A DNA stretch of 64,000 nucleotides, from positions 55,015-119,014 of the forward strand of contig NZ_BKCF01000007.1 of the NCBI RefSeq assembly GCF_009014635.1, written 5' to 3'. Source of the stretch: Patiriisocius marinistellae (GTDB lineage Bacteria > Bacteroidota > Bacteroidia > Flavobacteriales > Flavobacteriaceae). The notes beneath the pieces are model-generated. The model searched no databases, was not told the DNA's origin, and worked only from the letters and a program-made list of their open reading frames with translations. Below, in pieces: positions 9,024 through 19,500 of this stretch (position 1 is the stretch's first letter; each line of letters begins with the position of its first letter). The position numbers and the translations under genes are program-made.

Positions 9024-9956
9024 TTATTTAAAAGCGCTCAAAGGCAGACCAAGAGTTTCTAAAACCCTTTTCATTAAAGCTAAACTTTTTAACATTAAAG
9101 GCGATGCATTTAATAAAAACCGTTGTTTCTTATTTAGATTTTCTTGGTTTATTTCTTTAAAATGTTTTTCAAACCCTTCAATGTTTCCTGTTTTTTTAGC
9201 TAATATAGCTATCGAAAAATGATTTAAATCTAAAAACTTCTGTAATGAAGAGTGTTTGTTTTCAAATTGTTTGTAAGGATATAAATCAATTTTTTCATTT
9301 ATATTAAATGTTGTATTTGACAAACTTGAAGGACTATAATTATAGGTTGCATAGGGAGTGTTTTTAAAAACAACTTTGTAATGCAATCCTATACGGATCC
9401 AAAGATCAGTATCTTGACCACTTTTTATTTTTGGGTTATAAACCCCTATTTTATTAAAAACAGAGTGGTGTAATACAGTACTTGAGCTAGTCAAAATACT
9501 ATTGATATAACTACTGTCAAAAAAATCTAACACTCGTGTTTCGTTAGGTTGCAAATTTGCAATAGAATATACAGGAGCACTTGTTTTTTTTCTATTTTCT
9601 ATTCTACATGCCACAGCAAAAACTTTTTCTTCAGGGTAAGTTTTGACTAATAAATTAATACATTGAAGATATCCTTGATCCCAATAATCATCTGCATCCA
9701 GCAACGCAATGTATTTTGATGTTGTCATAGAAATTGCAGCATTTCTCGCTGCTCCAGCGCCAGCATTTTCTTGATAATAATAGTTAATGCGCGGGTCATC
9801 AAAACTTTTTATAATTTGTTCACTGGTATCTGTAGATCCATCATTTACAATGATAATCTCAAAATCCTCAAACGTTTGGGCAAGTACACTTTGGATTGTT
9901 TGACTCAAAAATCCCTCTTTATTATAAACAGCAATCACTACAGAAAATTTAGCCAT
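9024..9956 (-). CDS. Glycosyltransferase family 2
   Basis: A 310-residue GT-A enzyme. The N terminus FSVVIAVYNKEGFLSQTIQS, the IIIVNDGSTDTS loop and the DADDYWD motif (DxD, metal and nucleotide-sugar binding) are textbook GT2. A block with GQDTDLWIRIG contains the ED-type catalytic region. The C-terminal ~80 residues are charged and less conserved. Its start overlaps the end of the neighbouring GT2 gene (9949) by eight bases on the same strand, so the two form a minus-strand pair with 9949-10836 first. Likely role: cytoplasmic-face sugar transfer in surface glycan assembly. Confidence 0.88.
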   Translation of the reverse strand: MAKFSVVIAVYNKEGFLSQTIQSVLAQTFEDFEIIIVNDGSTDTSEQIIKSFDDPRINYYYQENAGAGAARNAAISMTTSKYIALLDADDYWDQGYLQCINLLVKTYPEEKVFAVACRIENRKKTSAPVYSIANLQPNETRVLDFFDSSYINSILTSSSTVLHHSVFNKIGVYNPKIKSGQDTDLWIRIGLHYKVVFKNTPYATYNYSPSSLSNTTFNINEKIDLYPYKQFENKHSSLQKFLDLNHFSIAILAKKTGNIEGFEKHFKEINQENLNKKQRFLLNASPLMLKSLALMKRVLETLGLPLSAFK

Positions 9957-10836
9957 TACGTTTTAATTTTATAAAGTGACTTAATTTAAAAGCGTCCAGT
10001 AATCTCATAGAAGGTTTAGCGGAATGTAAATTTTTAAATGTCTGTTTTTTTACAAGTGCAAAGCTTTTTTGAAATGTAAGTAAACCATGTCCTTTTTGCA
10101 ATTTAAGATAAACTCGCTGCAACGGTCTCGCATCATTACTTATTAAACCCTCCTTTTCCATATTGTAAGTAGATTCAACAGCGTTTAATGATTTTTTTAA
10201 AAATGTCACAGCATCTTCAAGTCCGTGATGAACAATTGGGTTATCAATATGTAGCATTTTAATATTTTCCATTTTTAAATTGTACGAAAATAAAATATCC
10301 ATACCGTAGGCATTATATTTTTCTGGATTACATTTTAAAAATGTGCTTTTTCTAATACATAGGTTTTGAGAAATAACATCAAAAGGAAACTTTTTGCGTT
10401 GTGAAACAGTTTTCACCTCTCTCTGTTTACCATAAGTCCAGCGCAGGATTAATTCTTTATTTGGCTTTCTATCTGTGTATGAAATTCCGCCATAAATACA
10501 CTCGTGTTCTTTATTTATTGCTGAAACGTAACTAGAAATAAACATAGTATCTTTAGGAAGCACATCTGCATCTAAAAACAGTAACCACTCAAAAGTAGCC
10601 TCAACAGCAAGTTTATTTCTTGTCGCGGTACGCCCTAAATTTTCTTTGTTTTTAGTATAATTAACATGCGATAAGATCGATAATTTTTCATTGTTTTCAC
10701 AGCTCAAACTATTTGTGCTGTAATCATCAACAATGGAAATTTCAAAATCAATACCTGTATCCACACACTGCTTATGAACATTGTTTACAAGTTCACGCAC
10801 ATCATAATTATACGTAGGTATCAGTACAGAAATCAT
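9949..10836 (-). CDS. Glycosyltransferase family 2
   Basis: A GT2 enzyme of 295 residues when started at the internal Met (10836), where MISVLIPTYNYDVRELVNNV forms the canonical first strand. An earlier in-frame ATG at 10872 would add twelve residues without family resemblance, so I prefer the shorter form. Motifs: ISIVDDYSTNS (nucleotide-binding loop) and LLFLDADVLPKD (DxD). NLGRTATRNKLA is typical of GT2 acceptor-side helices. It is the first gene of a two-gene minus-strand unit with the GT2 at 9024, overlapping it by eight bases. Confidence 0.86.
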   Translation of the reverse strand: MISVLIPTYNYDVRELVNNVHKQCVDTGIDFEISIVDDYSTNSLSCENNEKLSILSHVNYTKNKENLGRTATRNKLAVEATFEWLLFLDADVLPKDTMFISSYVSAINKEHECIYGGISYTDRKPNKELILRWTYGKQREVKTVSQRKKFPFDVISQNLCIRKSTFLKCNPEKYNAYGMDILFSYNLKMENIKMLHIDNPIVHHGLEDAVTFLKKSLNAVESTYNMEKEGLISNDARPLQRVYLKLQKGHGLLTFQKSFALVKKQTFKNLHSAKPSMRLLDAFKLSHFIKLKRNG

Positions 10837-10948
10837 CCCCCGAAAGTACAAAACTCCCATTGAAGAAACCACTCACACTGCAACTTTTTAAAGCTCGGTA
10901 CAATATGAAAAAACAGTACTTCTGTGTATATTGCCATAAAATCCTAAC

Positions 10949-12370
10949 ATGCTTTTCAATACCGTAGATTTTGCTTTTTTCTTTCCGCTGGTATTGCTTT
11001 TATATTGGACAATTTTTAAGCGATCACTTCAACTTCAAAATGTATTTCTAGTTGTTGTTAGCTATCTTTTTTATTCCTTTTGGGATTGGCGATTTCTATC
11101 ACTCATTTTTTTAAGCTCGCTTGTAGATTATTCTATAGGTCTCGCAATGGGCAAAGCCGAAATTCCTAAAACCAGAAAAATGCTGCTCATTGCCAGCTTG
11201 GTATTTAACCTAGGATTACTTTTCACATTTAAATATTTCAATTTTTTTGTCACCTCATTTTCAGAAACATTTGCCGTATTTGGCACTAGTTTTAATATGA
11301 GCTCCTTAGATATTTTGCTGCCTGTTGGTATTAGTTTTTATACCTTTCAAACACTAAGTTATACTATAGATTTATATCGTAAACGTATTGAACCTACTAA
11401 AAATGTAGTTTCATTTTTCGCCTTTGTTTCGTTTTTCCCACAATTAGTAGCAGGTCCTATTGAGCGAGCCTCACATTTACTGCCACAATTTAAAAAACCA
11501 CGTGTTTTTAATAGGGAGCCTACTGTTGATGGATTGCGATTAATCCTTGGCGGACTCTTTAAAAAAATGGTTATTGCAGATAACTGTGCCTTAATAGCAA
11601 ACCATATATTTGAAAACTACCAAGCCGAAAGCGGAAGCACATTATTTTTTGGTGCAGTGTTTTTTGCATTTCAAATTTATGGAGATTTTTCTGGGTATAG
11701 TGACATTGCTATTGGTACTTCACGATTGATGGGGTTTGATTTAATGAAAAATTTTAACTACCCATATTTATCACAAAACCTATCCGATTTTTGGCGACGT
11801 TGGCATATTTCGCTTTCCACTTGGTTTAGGGATTATGTGTATATCCCGCTTGGTGGCAGTAGGGTTTCAAAAACTAGATTGATTGTAAATGTTTTCATTG
11901 TTTTTTTAGTGAGTGGATTATGGCATGGGGCTAATTGGACATTTATTTTTTGGGGATTCATTCATGGGCTGTTTGTTATTCCTGTAATTCTATTTGTTAA
12001 AAAGGATGTCACGTTTCCGAAGGGAAAAAAACTACCTACATTTAAAGAGCTATTTAATATTTTTACAACATTTTTAATTGTAGTCATCGCATGGATTTTC
12101 TTTCGTGCCGAAACAATTACAGATGCATTTTTATATATAAAAACAATCGCTTCGCCAAGTTTAATTACAATGCCTAATATTCCAAGAAGTGGTATATTAT
12201 TATTGTTTTTGTATATGTGTTTTGAATGGATACAACGCCACAGAGGCCATATTCTGGACATTACGTTTATTAAATCAAAATTAATGCGCTATGCAATATA
12301 CTATGTTCTCGTTGGGATTATTTTGCTGCATGCGGGTGATTTGCAGCCATTTATTTATTTTCAATTTTAA
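10949..12370 (+). CDS. MBOAT family O-acyltransferase (AlgI/DltB-like)
   Basis: A 473-residue polytopic membrane protein. The N terminus MLFNTVDFAFFFPLVLLLYW and the segment GPIERASHLLPQ are characteristic of the AlgI/PatA branch of the MBOAT family. The catalytic histidine is H326 in SGLWHGANWTF, and the upstream DFWRRWHISLSTWFRDYVY block is the usual conserved core. These proteins pass an acetyl group from the cytoplasm across the membrane for O-acetylation of an extracytoplasmic glycan. The next gene, three bases downstream, encodes a GDSH-motif protein, matching the AlgI-AlgJ/X two-component arrangement. Substrate: probably the polysaccharide made by this cluster (inference). Confidence 0.93.
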   Translation: MLFNTVDFAFFFPLVLLLYWTIFKRSLQLQNVFLVVVSYLFYSFWDWRFLSLIFLSSLVDYSIGLAMGKAEIPKTRKMLLIASLVFNLGLLFTFKYFNFFVTSFSETFAVFGTSFNMSSLDILLPVGISFYTFQTLSYTIDLYRKRIEPTKNVVSFFAFVSFFPQLVAGPIERASHLLPQFKKPRVFNREPTVDGLRLILGGLFKKMVIADNCALIANHIFENYQAESGSTLFFGAVFFAFQIYGDFSGYSDIAIGTSRLMGFDLMKNFNYPYLSQNLSDFWRRWHISLSTWFRDYVYIPLGGSRVSKTRLIVNVFIVFLVSGLWHGANWTFIFWGFIHGLFVIPVILFVKKDVTFPKGKKLPTFKELFNIFTTFLIVVIAWIFFRAETITDAFLYIKTIASPSLITMPNIPRSGILLLFLYMCFEWIQRHRGHILDITFIKSKLMRYAIYYVLVGIILLHAGDLQPFIYFQF

Positions 12371-12372
12371 GT

Positions 12373-13293
12373 ATGAAAAAGCTCTATATAAAACTACTCA
12401 TATTCCTGTTGCCATTGTTGGCATTGTGGGGAGCATTAGAGTTTTTTTACCGTACTACAGAAACGAATTACACCTATAAAACAGCGAAGCTCATTGAAAA
12501 TTATGACTGTATTGAGACGCTCATTTTAGGAGATTCGCATACTTTTTATGGATTAGATCCTGAGTATTTTACCTCTAAAACATTTAATCTAGCTAACATA
12601 AGTCAAACGCTTTATTTTGACGAATTGCTATTAGAAAAGCATATTGACTCAATGGATAGTTTGAAAACGGTTATATTAAATGTGAGTTATTTTAGTCTGT
12701 CTTCTTTAGAAAACTCAAAAGAAGATAGTTGGCGCAAATATTTTTATGAAGCGCAGATGGATTTAGATGTTCCTATCGTGTCGTCATTTGCACCCCAAAA
12801 ATATAGTCTAGCATTGGCGAGAAGACTTCATAAATCTTTAGAGTTAACTCATCAATATCATGATAACGGTACCATTGTTAATTGTTATAAAAACGGTTAC
12901 GGAATACAAGATGAAAATGACATTGTTACAGATAAAGAGAATATCTCAATCTTCATAGCAAAAAAACACGAAGATGGATTGTTAGATTTTAAAAACAATA
13001 CCGTAAGACTGCAACGAATGATTGCACTTTGTCAAAATAGGAATGTCAAAGTATTATTAATAGAGATGCCTGTGTATCCCACTTATTATGACTTGTTAGA
13101 TCAAGAAAAATGGTCAAAAATTGAAACTACTTTACATCTATTAGCTAAAGAGCATCAAAACACAGACCACTTAGATTTAACACAGCATTCTACATTTAAT
13201 AAAGAAGATTTGAGGGACGCAGACCATTTAACAAATAATGGAGCTAAAAAATGTAGTAGGTTAGTGGATGACTATTTAAAAGCAACTCTTTAA
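12373..13293 (+). CDS. SGNH/AlgX-like O-acetylation partner protein
   Basis: A 306-residue protein with one N-terminal hydrophobic helix (LLIFLLPLLALWGALEFF), probably a signal anchor, followed by a periplasmic domain. ILGDSHTFYGLDP contains the catalytic GDSH(T) block (Asp54-Ser55-His56), and DADHLTNNGAKK near the C terminus supplies the Asp/His of an SGNH triad. This matches the AlgJ/AlgX/DltD-like partners that complete acetyl transfer to the glycan after the MBOAT protein. The gene starts three bases after the MBOAT stop, so the two are one operon. Convergent ftsE follows 22 bp downstream. Confidence 0.83.
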   Translation: MKKLYIKLLIFLLPLLALWGALEFFYRTTETNYTYKTAKLIENYDCIETLILGDSHTFYGLDPEYFTSKTFNLANISQTLYFDELLLEKHIDSMDSLKTVILNVSYFSLSSLENSKEDSWRKYFYEAQMDLDVPIVSSFAPQKYSLALARRLHKSLELTHQYHDNGTIVNCYKNGYGIQDENDIVTDKENISIFIAKKHEDGLLDFKNNTVRLQRMIALCQNRNVKVLLIEMPVYPTYYDLLDQEKWSKIETTLHLLAKEHQNTDHLDLTQHSTFNKEDLRDADHLTNNGAKKCSRLVDDYLKATL

Positions 13294-13315
13294 AATTTTC
13301 AGTCTGCATTAAATT

Positions 13316-13999
13316 TTAAACCGTCTTCTGTACTACTTCAAATATTTGATTTTCATCACACTTTAAAGTTTTTGAAGGATATTTTAAAAGTAATGCATAG
13401 TCGTGCGTTGCCATTAAAATGGTGTTACCATTATTGTTTATTTCTTGCAAGACCTGCATTACTTCAACACTTGTTTGCGGATCAAGGTTTCCTGTGGGCT
13501 CATCTGCAAGGATAAGTTCTGGGTCATTGAGTAGTGCTCTTGCTATTGCAACACGCTGTTGTTCACCACCAGATAATTGATGTGGGAATTTAAAGTTTTT
13601 AGTTTTCATTCCTACCTTATCAAGTACTTCATCAATTTTAGCCTCCATCTCCTTTTTATCCTTCCAGCCGGTTGCTTTAAGTACAAAGAAAAGATTGTCT
13701 TTTACAGTGCGGTCATTTAGTAATTTAAAGTCTTGAAAAACAACACCTAGTTTTCTGCGTAATGCAGGAATATCTTTCTCTTTTAAAGTCTTTAAATTAT
13801 GTCCTACAATATGCCCTTCCCCTTTTTGTAGAGGCAAGTCTCCATAAAGCGTTTTCATAAAACTACTTTTACCAGAGCCCGTTTTACCTATTAAATAAAC
13901 AAATTCGCCTTTGTCAACTTTTACGGAGACTTCATCAAGAATAAGATTTTCTCGTTGAAAAATAGAAGCATTTTTAAATTCTAAGACAGCTTGAGACAT
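13316..13999 (-). CDS. ftsE: Cell division ABC transporter ATP-binding protein FtsE
   Basis: A 227-residue ABC ATPase. Walker A is GKTGSGKSSFMK, the Q-loop lies in GVVFQDFKLL, the signature is LSGGEQQRVAIARALL, and Walker B is LILADEPTGNLDP followed by the H-loop in MATHDYALL. LGVVFQDFKLLNDRTVKDNL is typical of FtsE, which with FtsX controls peptidoglycan hydrolases at the septum. FtsX is not adjacent, as is common in Bacteroidota. I place the start at the second Met (13999, MSQAVLEFKN); an ATG at 14005 adds only M-H. A TATATTTG box 19 bp upstream on the minus strand (14018-14025) supports a promoter just before this start. Confidence 0.9.
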   Translation of the reverse strand: MSQAVLEFKNASIFQRENLILDEVSVKVDKGEFVYLIGKTGSGKSSFMKTLYGDLPLQKGEGHIVGHNLKTLKEKDIPALRRKLGVVFQDFKLLNDRTVKDNLFFVLKATGWKDKKEMEAKIDEVLDKVGMKTKNFKFPHQLSGGEQQRVAIARALLNDPELILADEPTGNLDPQTSVEVMQVLQEINNNGNTILMATHDYALLLKYPSKTLKCDENQIFEVVQKTV

Positions 14000-14017
14000 G
14001 TGCAATAAATTTTAAAA

Positions 14018-14025
14018 CAAATATA
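14018..14025 (-). promoter_or_regulatory. Candidate -7 box of the ftsE promoter
   Basis: Reading on the minus strand this is TATATTTG, a perfect match to the Bacteroidota TANNTTTG -7 element, ending 18 bases before the ftsE start codon. I could not find a convincing TTG -33 element at the usual spacing, so the assignment rests on the -7 box and its position. Confidence 0.45.
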
Positions 14026-14157
14026 ATTTTAAATTTAGATAATATAGAATTTAAACAGTTTCACCTGTATGATTTTCAAAATTAAAAATAATAGTAAAGA
14101 GTTGATTGCGTAATTGTTTAATAACCAAGTTAATTTTCAATATTATCTTAATTTTTA

Positions 14158-15846
14158 TTATTGAGGTTTATTGTTCGTCGATAGGTCTTTATAGCTTCCA
14201 TATTTTTTAGGAGGTGTGGGTTCACATTCTTTAATTTCAATGGTTGGATCAATGCTTAATTTTGCAAAACCCCTTTTGTTAGGTGCAATGCGAGTGCCTG
14301 ATTTTAAAACAATTGATTCTTTAGCTTTAAAATCAACAGTAGCATCATCTCTAAACGTTTGATTTTGGAGTGTAATTGTATTTGGTGCGCTGCTTATAGT
14401 GAATTCAAAGCGGTAGAAATCTCTATTTTTAAAAGTCACATTTCCGAAGGGATTCTTAAGTTCATTAGCCATTTCCACAGCACGATATGTATTTAGTCTT
14501 CCAGCCCCGAGCATACCAACAAATATTTCATTACCATTTAAGTGCTCAATGGCATCGCTTGTTTGTTTTAAAATGGTTTCAACTTCATAGGCTGTTAAAC
14601 AATAATTTACAGACCACATTAAGCCTATGGTGCCTGTTACATAAGGTGCTGCATTAGAGCTAGCGCCTCCATAAGGGTTTTCTTTTCCGCAAATATCAGC
14701 CCCTAACAAATAACCCTCTGCAGGAGCAAGCAGGTCAATAGCTTTATTTACTTGCATACCTTTTTCAGGGTCGTTTGGCGTAAGTGTTCCATCTTCCTCT
14801 ATATAAAAATAGCCATTTCGTCTATCATTCATTCTTTTTGTCATGAGCCTCCCTTCTTTGTCTGGGAAAACTTCATCTGTTTCAAAGGTATTGCCTAAGT
14901 ACGTGCCAGTTACCGAAATTACCCGATCGTACGAGGCAGGATATAAGGAATCGCCTATTTTTATACCATCTCTATTGCAATCCCTTCCATTTCCTGCACC
15001 AGCAACAATGATGATACCATCATCATAATATTCTTTAATTCTCTCGTTAATGTTTTGACTGTAATTCCCGCCCATTTTACACATAGCCCAACTTGTATTA
15101 ATCACTTTTGCACCAGCGGCTACTAATTCTTCTATTTTTTCCATTGTTCCATAACTGTGTGCAATAACATCACATCCTGAACAAATTCCAGGCCTTCCAT
15201 ATGCGTTGTCCATACGCCCAATTGCTGTTCCAGCTATATTAGTTCCATGAGAACAGGATATACCTTTTTTTGAATTATTATATGATAAATAGTTGCTTAC
15301 ACGACCTTTTAAATCTGGGTCAAGTGAGTCGACTTTAGAGTCACTAATACCTACAATTACTTTTTTATTGCCTCGTGTAATACTCCAAGCATCTGCTGCT
15401 TGAATAAGATCCAAATCATAACTAGGATATTTGTTTCCTTTGTTTTCAACAGCACTTGTTGTGCCATAATCGTTGGGGTAGTAAGGGTTTTTTGCAGGGT
15501 AAAATTGGTCAATTCGTGTGTATTTATTGGGGAATTTGTTTTTTAATCTACTAAGGAGTTCTACATTGTCTGTCTCAATGGTGTGCACTGTTTTTAATAA
15601 TTTTCGATCTGTATTAGGAAATGCTATTTTAAACTGAAATATATTGTACTTCTCATATATCGCTGTCTCATTTTTATCATTCTTATTTTTTATTGTAAAA
15701 GTTCCATCGCGTTTTTCTTTTACTATGAACGCTTCAGTATCTGCAATGTTTACATGAAAATAAAAATGCTCAACCTCTTCTTGTGAATGTGCAGTCACAT
15801 TTCCGAAGAAGAAAAAAGGTGTAAAAATTAATACTAAATATTTCAT
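14158..15846 (-). CDS. Secreted S8 family serine protease (subtilase)
   Basis: A 562-residue protein with a signal peptide (about residues 1-21, ending VTAHS) and a subtilisin-like domain from roughly residue 145 to 430. The triad is readable: D169 in VGISDSKVD, H200 in SCSHGTNIAG, and S397 in GGASSNAAPYVTG, where the usual GTSxAAP is replaced by ASSNAAP. The oxyanion Asn is N286 in VAGAGNGRD. All catalytic residues are present, so the enzyme should be active. About 100 residues after the catalytic domain look beta-rich; I do not see a clear T9SS sorting domain at the end. The ATG overlaps the stop of 15846-16322 by one base, making a two-gene operon. Confidence 0.9.
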   Translation of the reverse strand: MKYLVLIFTPFFFFGNVTAHSQEEVEHFYFHVNIADTEAFIVKEKRDGTFTIKNKNDKNETAIYEKYNIFQFKIAFPNTDRKLLKTVHTIETDNVELLSRLKNKFPNKYTRIDQFYPAKNPYYPNDYGTTSAVENKGNKYPSYDLDLIQAADAWSITRGNKKVIVGISDSKVDSLDPDLKGRVSNYLSYNNSKKGISCSHGTNIAGTAIGRMDNAYGRPGICSGCDVIAHSYGTMEKIEELVAAGAKVINTSWAMCKMGGNYSQNINERIKEYYDDGIIIVAGAGNGRDCNRDGIKIGDSLYPASYDRVISVTGTYLGNTFETDEVFPDKEGRLMTKRMNDRRNGYFYIEEDGTLTPNDPEKGMQVNKAIDLLAPAEGYLLGADICGKENPYGGASSNAAPYVTGTIGLMWSVNYCLTAYEVETILKQTSDAIEHLNGNEIFVGMLGAGRLNTYRAVEMANELKNPFGNVTFKNRDFYRFEFTISSAPNTITLQNQTFRDDATVDFKAKESIVLKSGTRIAPNKRGFAKLSIDPTIEIKECEPTPPKKYGSYKDLSTNNKPQ

Positions 15847-16322
15847 TATTTTTTCTCGATTAGCGATTGAACTGCTTTTTTAAGAGCTTCAATTTCTTTT
15901 TGTTGCTCAATAGTATAGAGCGTTAATTCTTCTACTTTTTCTAATAATGCTAGGTTCATTTCTTTTAAGGATAATCCTTTTTCTTCAATTGTTGATGCGC
16001 TAGGAATGTTAGGTAAATGATGGTTTTTAGCGATGAATGATTCAAGTAAAGTTAAGCTCATCATTGTATAGTCTTTTTTTAAAGGAGACTCTCCGTCAAA
16101 ATACATGTCAAAAACATAATCTGGAGCAACGGCTCCATTAAGGTCAACTAAAACTTCTTGAGTGTGAATTGTTCCTTTAACAGTCAATTTTTCGTCAGGA
16201 TTTTGAGTGCCAATGCCTACCATTCCATTTTTTTCTGAGATGACATTAAATACGCTAGTATTAGTTTGAGCAATACAAGAGGTCATACTAATAATGAAGA
16301 GGACGAGTAAGGAGTTTTTCAT
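15846..16322 (-). CDS. Small exported protein with tail-fibre-like repeat and C-terminal coiled coil
   Basis: A 158-residue protein with an N-terminal signal (LLVLFIISMTSCIAQ), either a lipoprotein signal at the Cys or a type I site after A-Q. The block MVGIGTQNPDEKLTVKGTIH is the Bacteroidota motif that precedes trimeric tail-fibre (Peptidase_S74-like) domains. NHHLPNIPSA and a C-terminal heptad-rich helix (LLEKVEELTLYTIEQQKEIE) follow, as in the post-cleavage stalk of such proteins, but the S74 protease core is absent. Function is unknown. It is the first gene of an operon with the subtilase, so the two may act together at the cell surface (inference). Confidence 0.75.
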   Translation of the reverse strand: MKNSLLVLFIISMTSCIAQTNTSVFNVISEKNGMVGIGTQNPDEKLTVKGTIHTQEVLVDLNGAVAPDYVFDMYFDGESPLKKDYTMMSLTLLESFIAKNHHLPNIPSASTIEEKGLSLKEMNLALLEKVEELTLYTIEQQKEIEALKKAVQSLIEKK

Positions 16323-16556
16323 GAAAATTTAGATTGAGATTATCGTTTAAAGTTACAGTAAATTTTATTAGTGGATGCTTTTTAGAAAACGAGTTAAAAT
16401 TATATTAAATCTTATTTCTTATGATAAACCTATATAATTATATACAAACTTTGCCGTTAACTTTATTGACAACCTGAAATTTTCAAAGGACAAATTATAG
16501 TTCATAACCTGTGAATACTTCAAAGGATATTTATAAAACTCATGGAGTGAAACTTA

Positions 16557-16564
16557 TATCTTTG
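16557..16564 (+). promoter_or_regulatory. Candidate -7 box for the TPR/barrel operon
   Basis: TATCTTTG matches the Bacteroidota TANNTTTG element and ends 23 bases before the start codon at 16588. It lies in the 265-bp divergent spacer 16323-16587, which otherwise shows only A/T-rich DNA. No clear TTG -33 element was seen at 17-20 bp. Confidence 0.45.
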
Positions 16565-16587
16565 ACTTAGCATTTAAACCCAAACTA

Positions 16588-19500
16588 ATGTTGAAAAACC
16601 TTATAGCCTTTAGCTTATTTTTAGCTCTTTCTACAACCACATTTGCACAACAAACAGCTTCTTTTACAAACGAACTGGTCGAATTTAACCAAGCAGTTGA
16701 GTTATATAATAACGACCAATATCTCGCAGCTCAAAGTCAGTTTTCAAAAGTAAAACAGACGACAGATAGTGAGAGCGTTGAAAGTGATTGTGCTTATTAT
16801 ATTGCTAATTGTGCTGTGCGTCTTAACCAACAAGATGCAGACCAGTTGATGACGTCTTTTGTTTCTAACTACCCTACGAGTGTAAAAAGAAATTCAGCTT
16901 ACATTGATGTAGCAAATTACTACTTTGAAAATGGAAAATATTCGTACGCTCGTAAATGGTATGATAAGGTAGATACTTCAGGGTTAAGTGGTGGAGAAAG
17001 AGATCGTTTCAATTTTAATAATGGGTATGCATATTTCAAATCTAATGAGTTTACACAAGCAAAAAAGTATTTTAATCAAGTAAACACTTCGCAAAAATAT
17101 GGCTCGCAGGCTAAATATTATTTAGGATATATTGCTTATGAAGGTGATGATTATGAAGAGGCAAATGAGCTTTTTGAAGAGGTTAAAGACGAAGAGCGTT
17201 ATAGTAAAGACATGTCGTATTATCAGGCAGACATGAATTTTAAATTAGGCAAATTTGATAAAGCAATAGAACTAGGTGCTGCTCAATTTGACCGTTCTAG
17301 CCCAAAAGAGAAAAGCGAATTGTCAAAAATAATTGGAGAGAGTTATTTCAACCTTGGTCAATATGCTGAGGCAATTCCTTATTTAAAAGAATATAAAGGA
17401 CAACGCGGTCGATGGAATAATACAGATTATTACCAATTAGGGTATGCGTATTACAAACAAGCAAAATATGCAGAAGCTGTTGGAGAGTTTAATAAAATAG
17501 TAGATGGTAATAATGCTGTATCTCAAAATGCATACTACCATTTAGCAGAGTCTTATTTAAAACTCGATCAAAAACAACAAGCTTTAAATGCCTTTAAAAA
17601 TGCATCCGAAATGGATTTTAGCTCTGAAATCAAAGAAGATGCTTGGCTTAATTATGCAAAAATTAGCTACGAGATAGGGAATAGCTACCAGAGTGTGCCG
17701 CAGGTTTTATTATCATTCATTGAAGAATATCCAGATAATAAAAATAATACAGCACTTAAAGACTTATTAATAGACTCTTACATCACTTCGAAAAATTATA
17801 GCGAAGCAATGCAATTGTTAGAAAACAATAGCTCATTTGAAAATAAACTAGCGTATCAAAAAGTAGCGTTCTATCGTGGAATTGAAGTGTATAATGAAAG
17901 CAATTATCAAGAGGCAAAATCATTTTTTAAAAAATCTTTAAAAGAACCTCGCGACCCTAAATTTACAGCACGTGCAACTTATTGGAATGCTGAGAGTGAT
18001 TTCCAATTGTCAAACTTTGAAGAAGCTGCATTAGGATATAAGCAATTTATGCAACTTCCTGGAGCGGTAGGAACTCAAGAATATATAAATAGCGGCTACA
18101 ATCTGGGTTACAATTATTTTAAATTAAAAGACTACGATAAGGCTATTGAAAATTTTAAAAAATATACAACCTCTTCATCTGCTGATAAGGCTAGGAAAAA
18201 AGATGCCTTTTTACGATTAGGTGATAGTTATTTTGTAACCAGTAAATACTGGCCAGCAATGGAAAATTATAACAAATCAATTGAGTTGAGCAATAGCGAT
18301 AATGACTATGCGGCATTTCAAAAAGCAATAAGTTATGGCTTTGTTGATAGAACAGAGGATAAAATTAAAGGGTTAGAAAGTTATGGAAATAGTTATCCAA
18401 AATCAATCTATAAAGATGATGCCCTGTATGAGTTAGCAAACACCTATTTAGCACAAAACCGAAATGCAGATGCCACTCGTACGTATCGTAAACTAGTAAA
18501 AGAGCAACCTAAAAGTAGTTACGTTTCAAAAGCATTATTGAAGCAGGCGCTTATTCTAGATAATGATGGAAAAAGTAACGAAGCACTTTCATTATTTAAA
18601 ATGGTTGCTAGTGATTATCCCTCTACGCCAGAGGCCATGCAAGCAGTGGGCAGTGCAAAAATTATTTTTATAGATCAAGGTCGTGTGGATGATTATGCGA
18701 CATGGGTAAACACTTTAGATTTTGTTGATATTGAAGATGCAGAGTTAGATGATGCAACATATCAAGCTGCTGAGCAACCTTATTTACAAAACGATGTATC
18801 GCAAGCAATTAAGCGTTTTGAAGCATATTTAGAGCAGTTCCCGTCAGGGCAACATGCTATGAAAGCACATTTTTATTTAGGTGAAATGCACTTCGGAAAT
18901 GAGGACGGCGTTAAAGCAATTCCACATTTTAAATTTGTAGTAGACAAAGAGCGTAATGAATTTACTGAGCAGGCATTAGCGCGTATATCAGAAGTATACC
19001 TTGCCCAAAAAGACTATCAAAATGCGTTGTCATATTTAGCTCGTTTAGAAACCGAAGCAGATTTTCCACAAAATATAATCTTTGCTCAAACTAATAGTAT
19101 GAAAGCAAGCTACGAGTTAAAGAACTACACACAAGCGGTTGCTTATGCAGATAAGGTGTTACAAAATAGTAAGATTGATAATAGTATAAAAAGTGATGCT
19201 CAAATCATTATAGCACGTTCAGCTATTAAAACAGATAATGAAGCTAAAGCAAAAACAGCCTATGCCGAAGTAGCTAAAATTGCAACAGGACAGCTTGCCG
19301 CCGAAGCACTTTATTATGAAGCTTATTTTAAAAATAAAGACGGAAAATTTGAATCTTCTAATCAGTCGGTTCAAAAACTAGCAAAGGATTATTCCGGATA
19401 TAAATTGTTTGGAGCAAAAGGACTATTGATTATGGCTAAGAACTTTTATGGATTAGGTGATGCATACCAAGCTACGTACATTTTAGATAGTGTAATTACT

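Noticed and set aside
10837..10872. Longer start of the GT2 gene at 10872
   Set aside because: The added twelve residues precede the canonical first strand of GT2 and have no family-like pattern.
13289..13320. Terminator between the GDSH-protein gene and ftsE
   Set aside because: The TTTAAAATTT/AAATTTTAAA inverted repeat is purely A/T and lacks a G+C core, so it is too weak to call.
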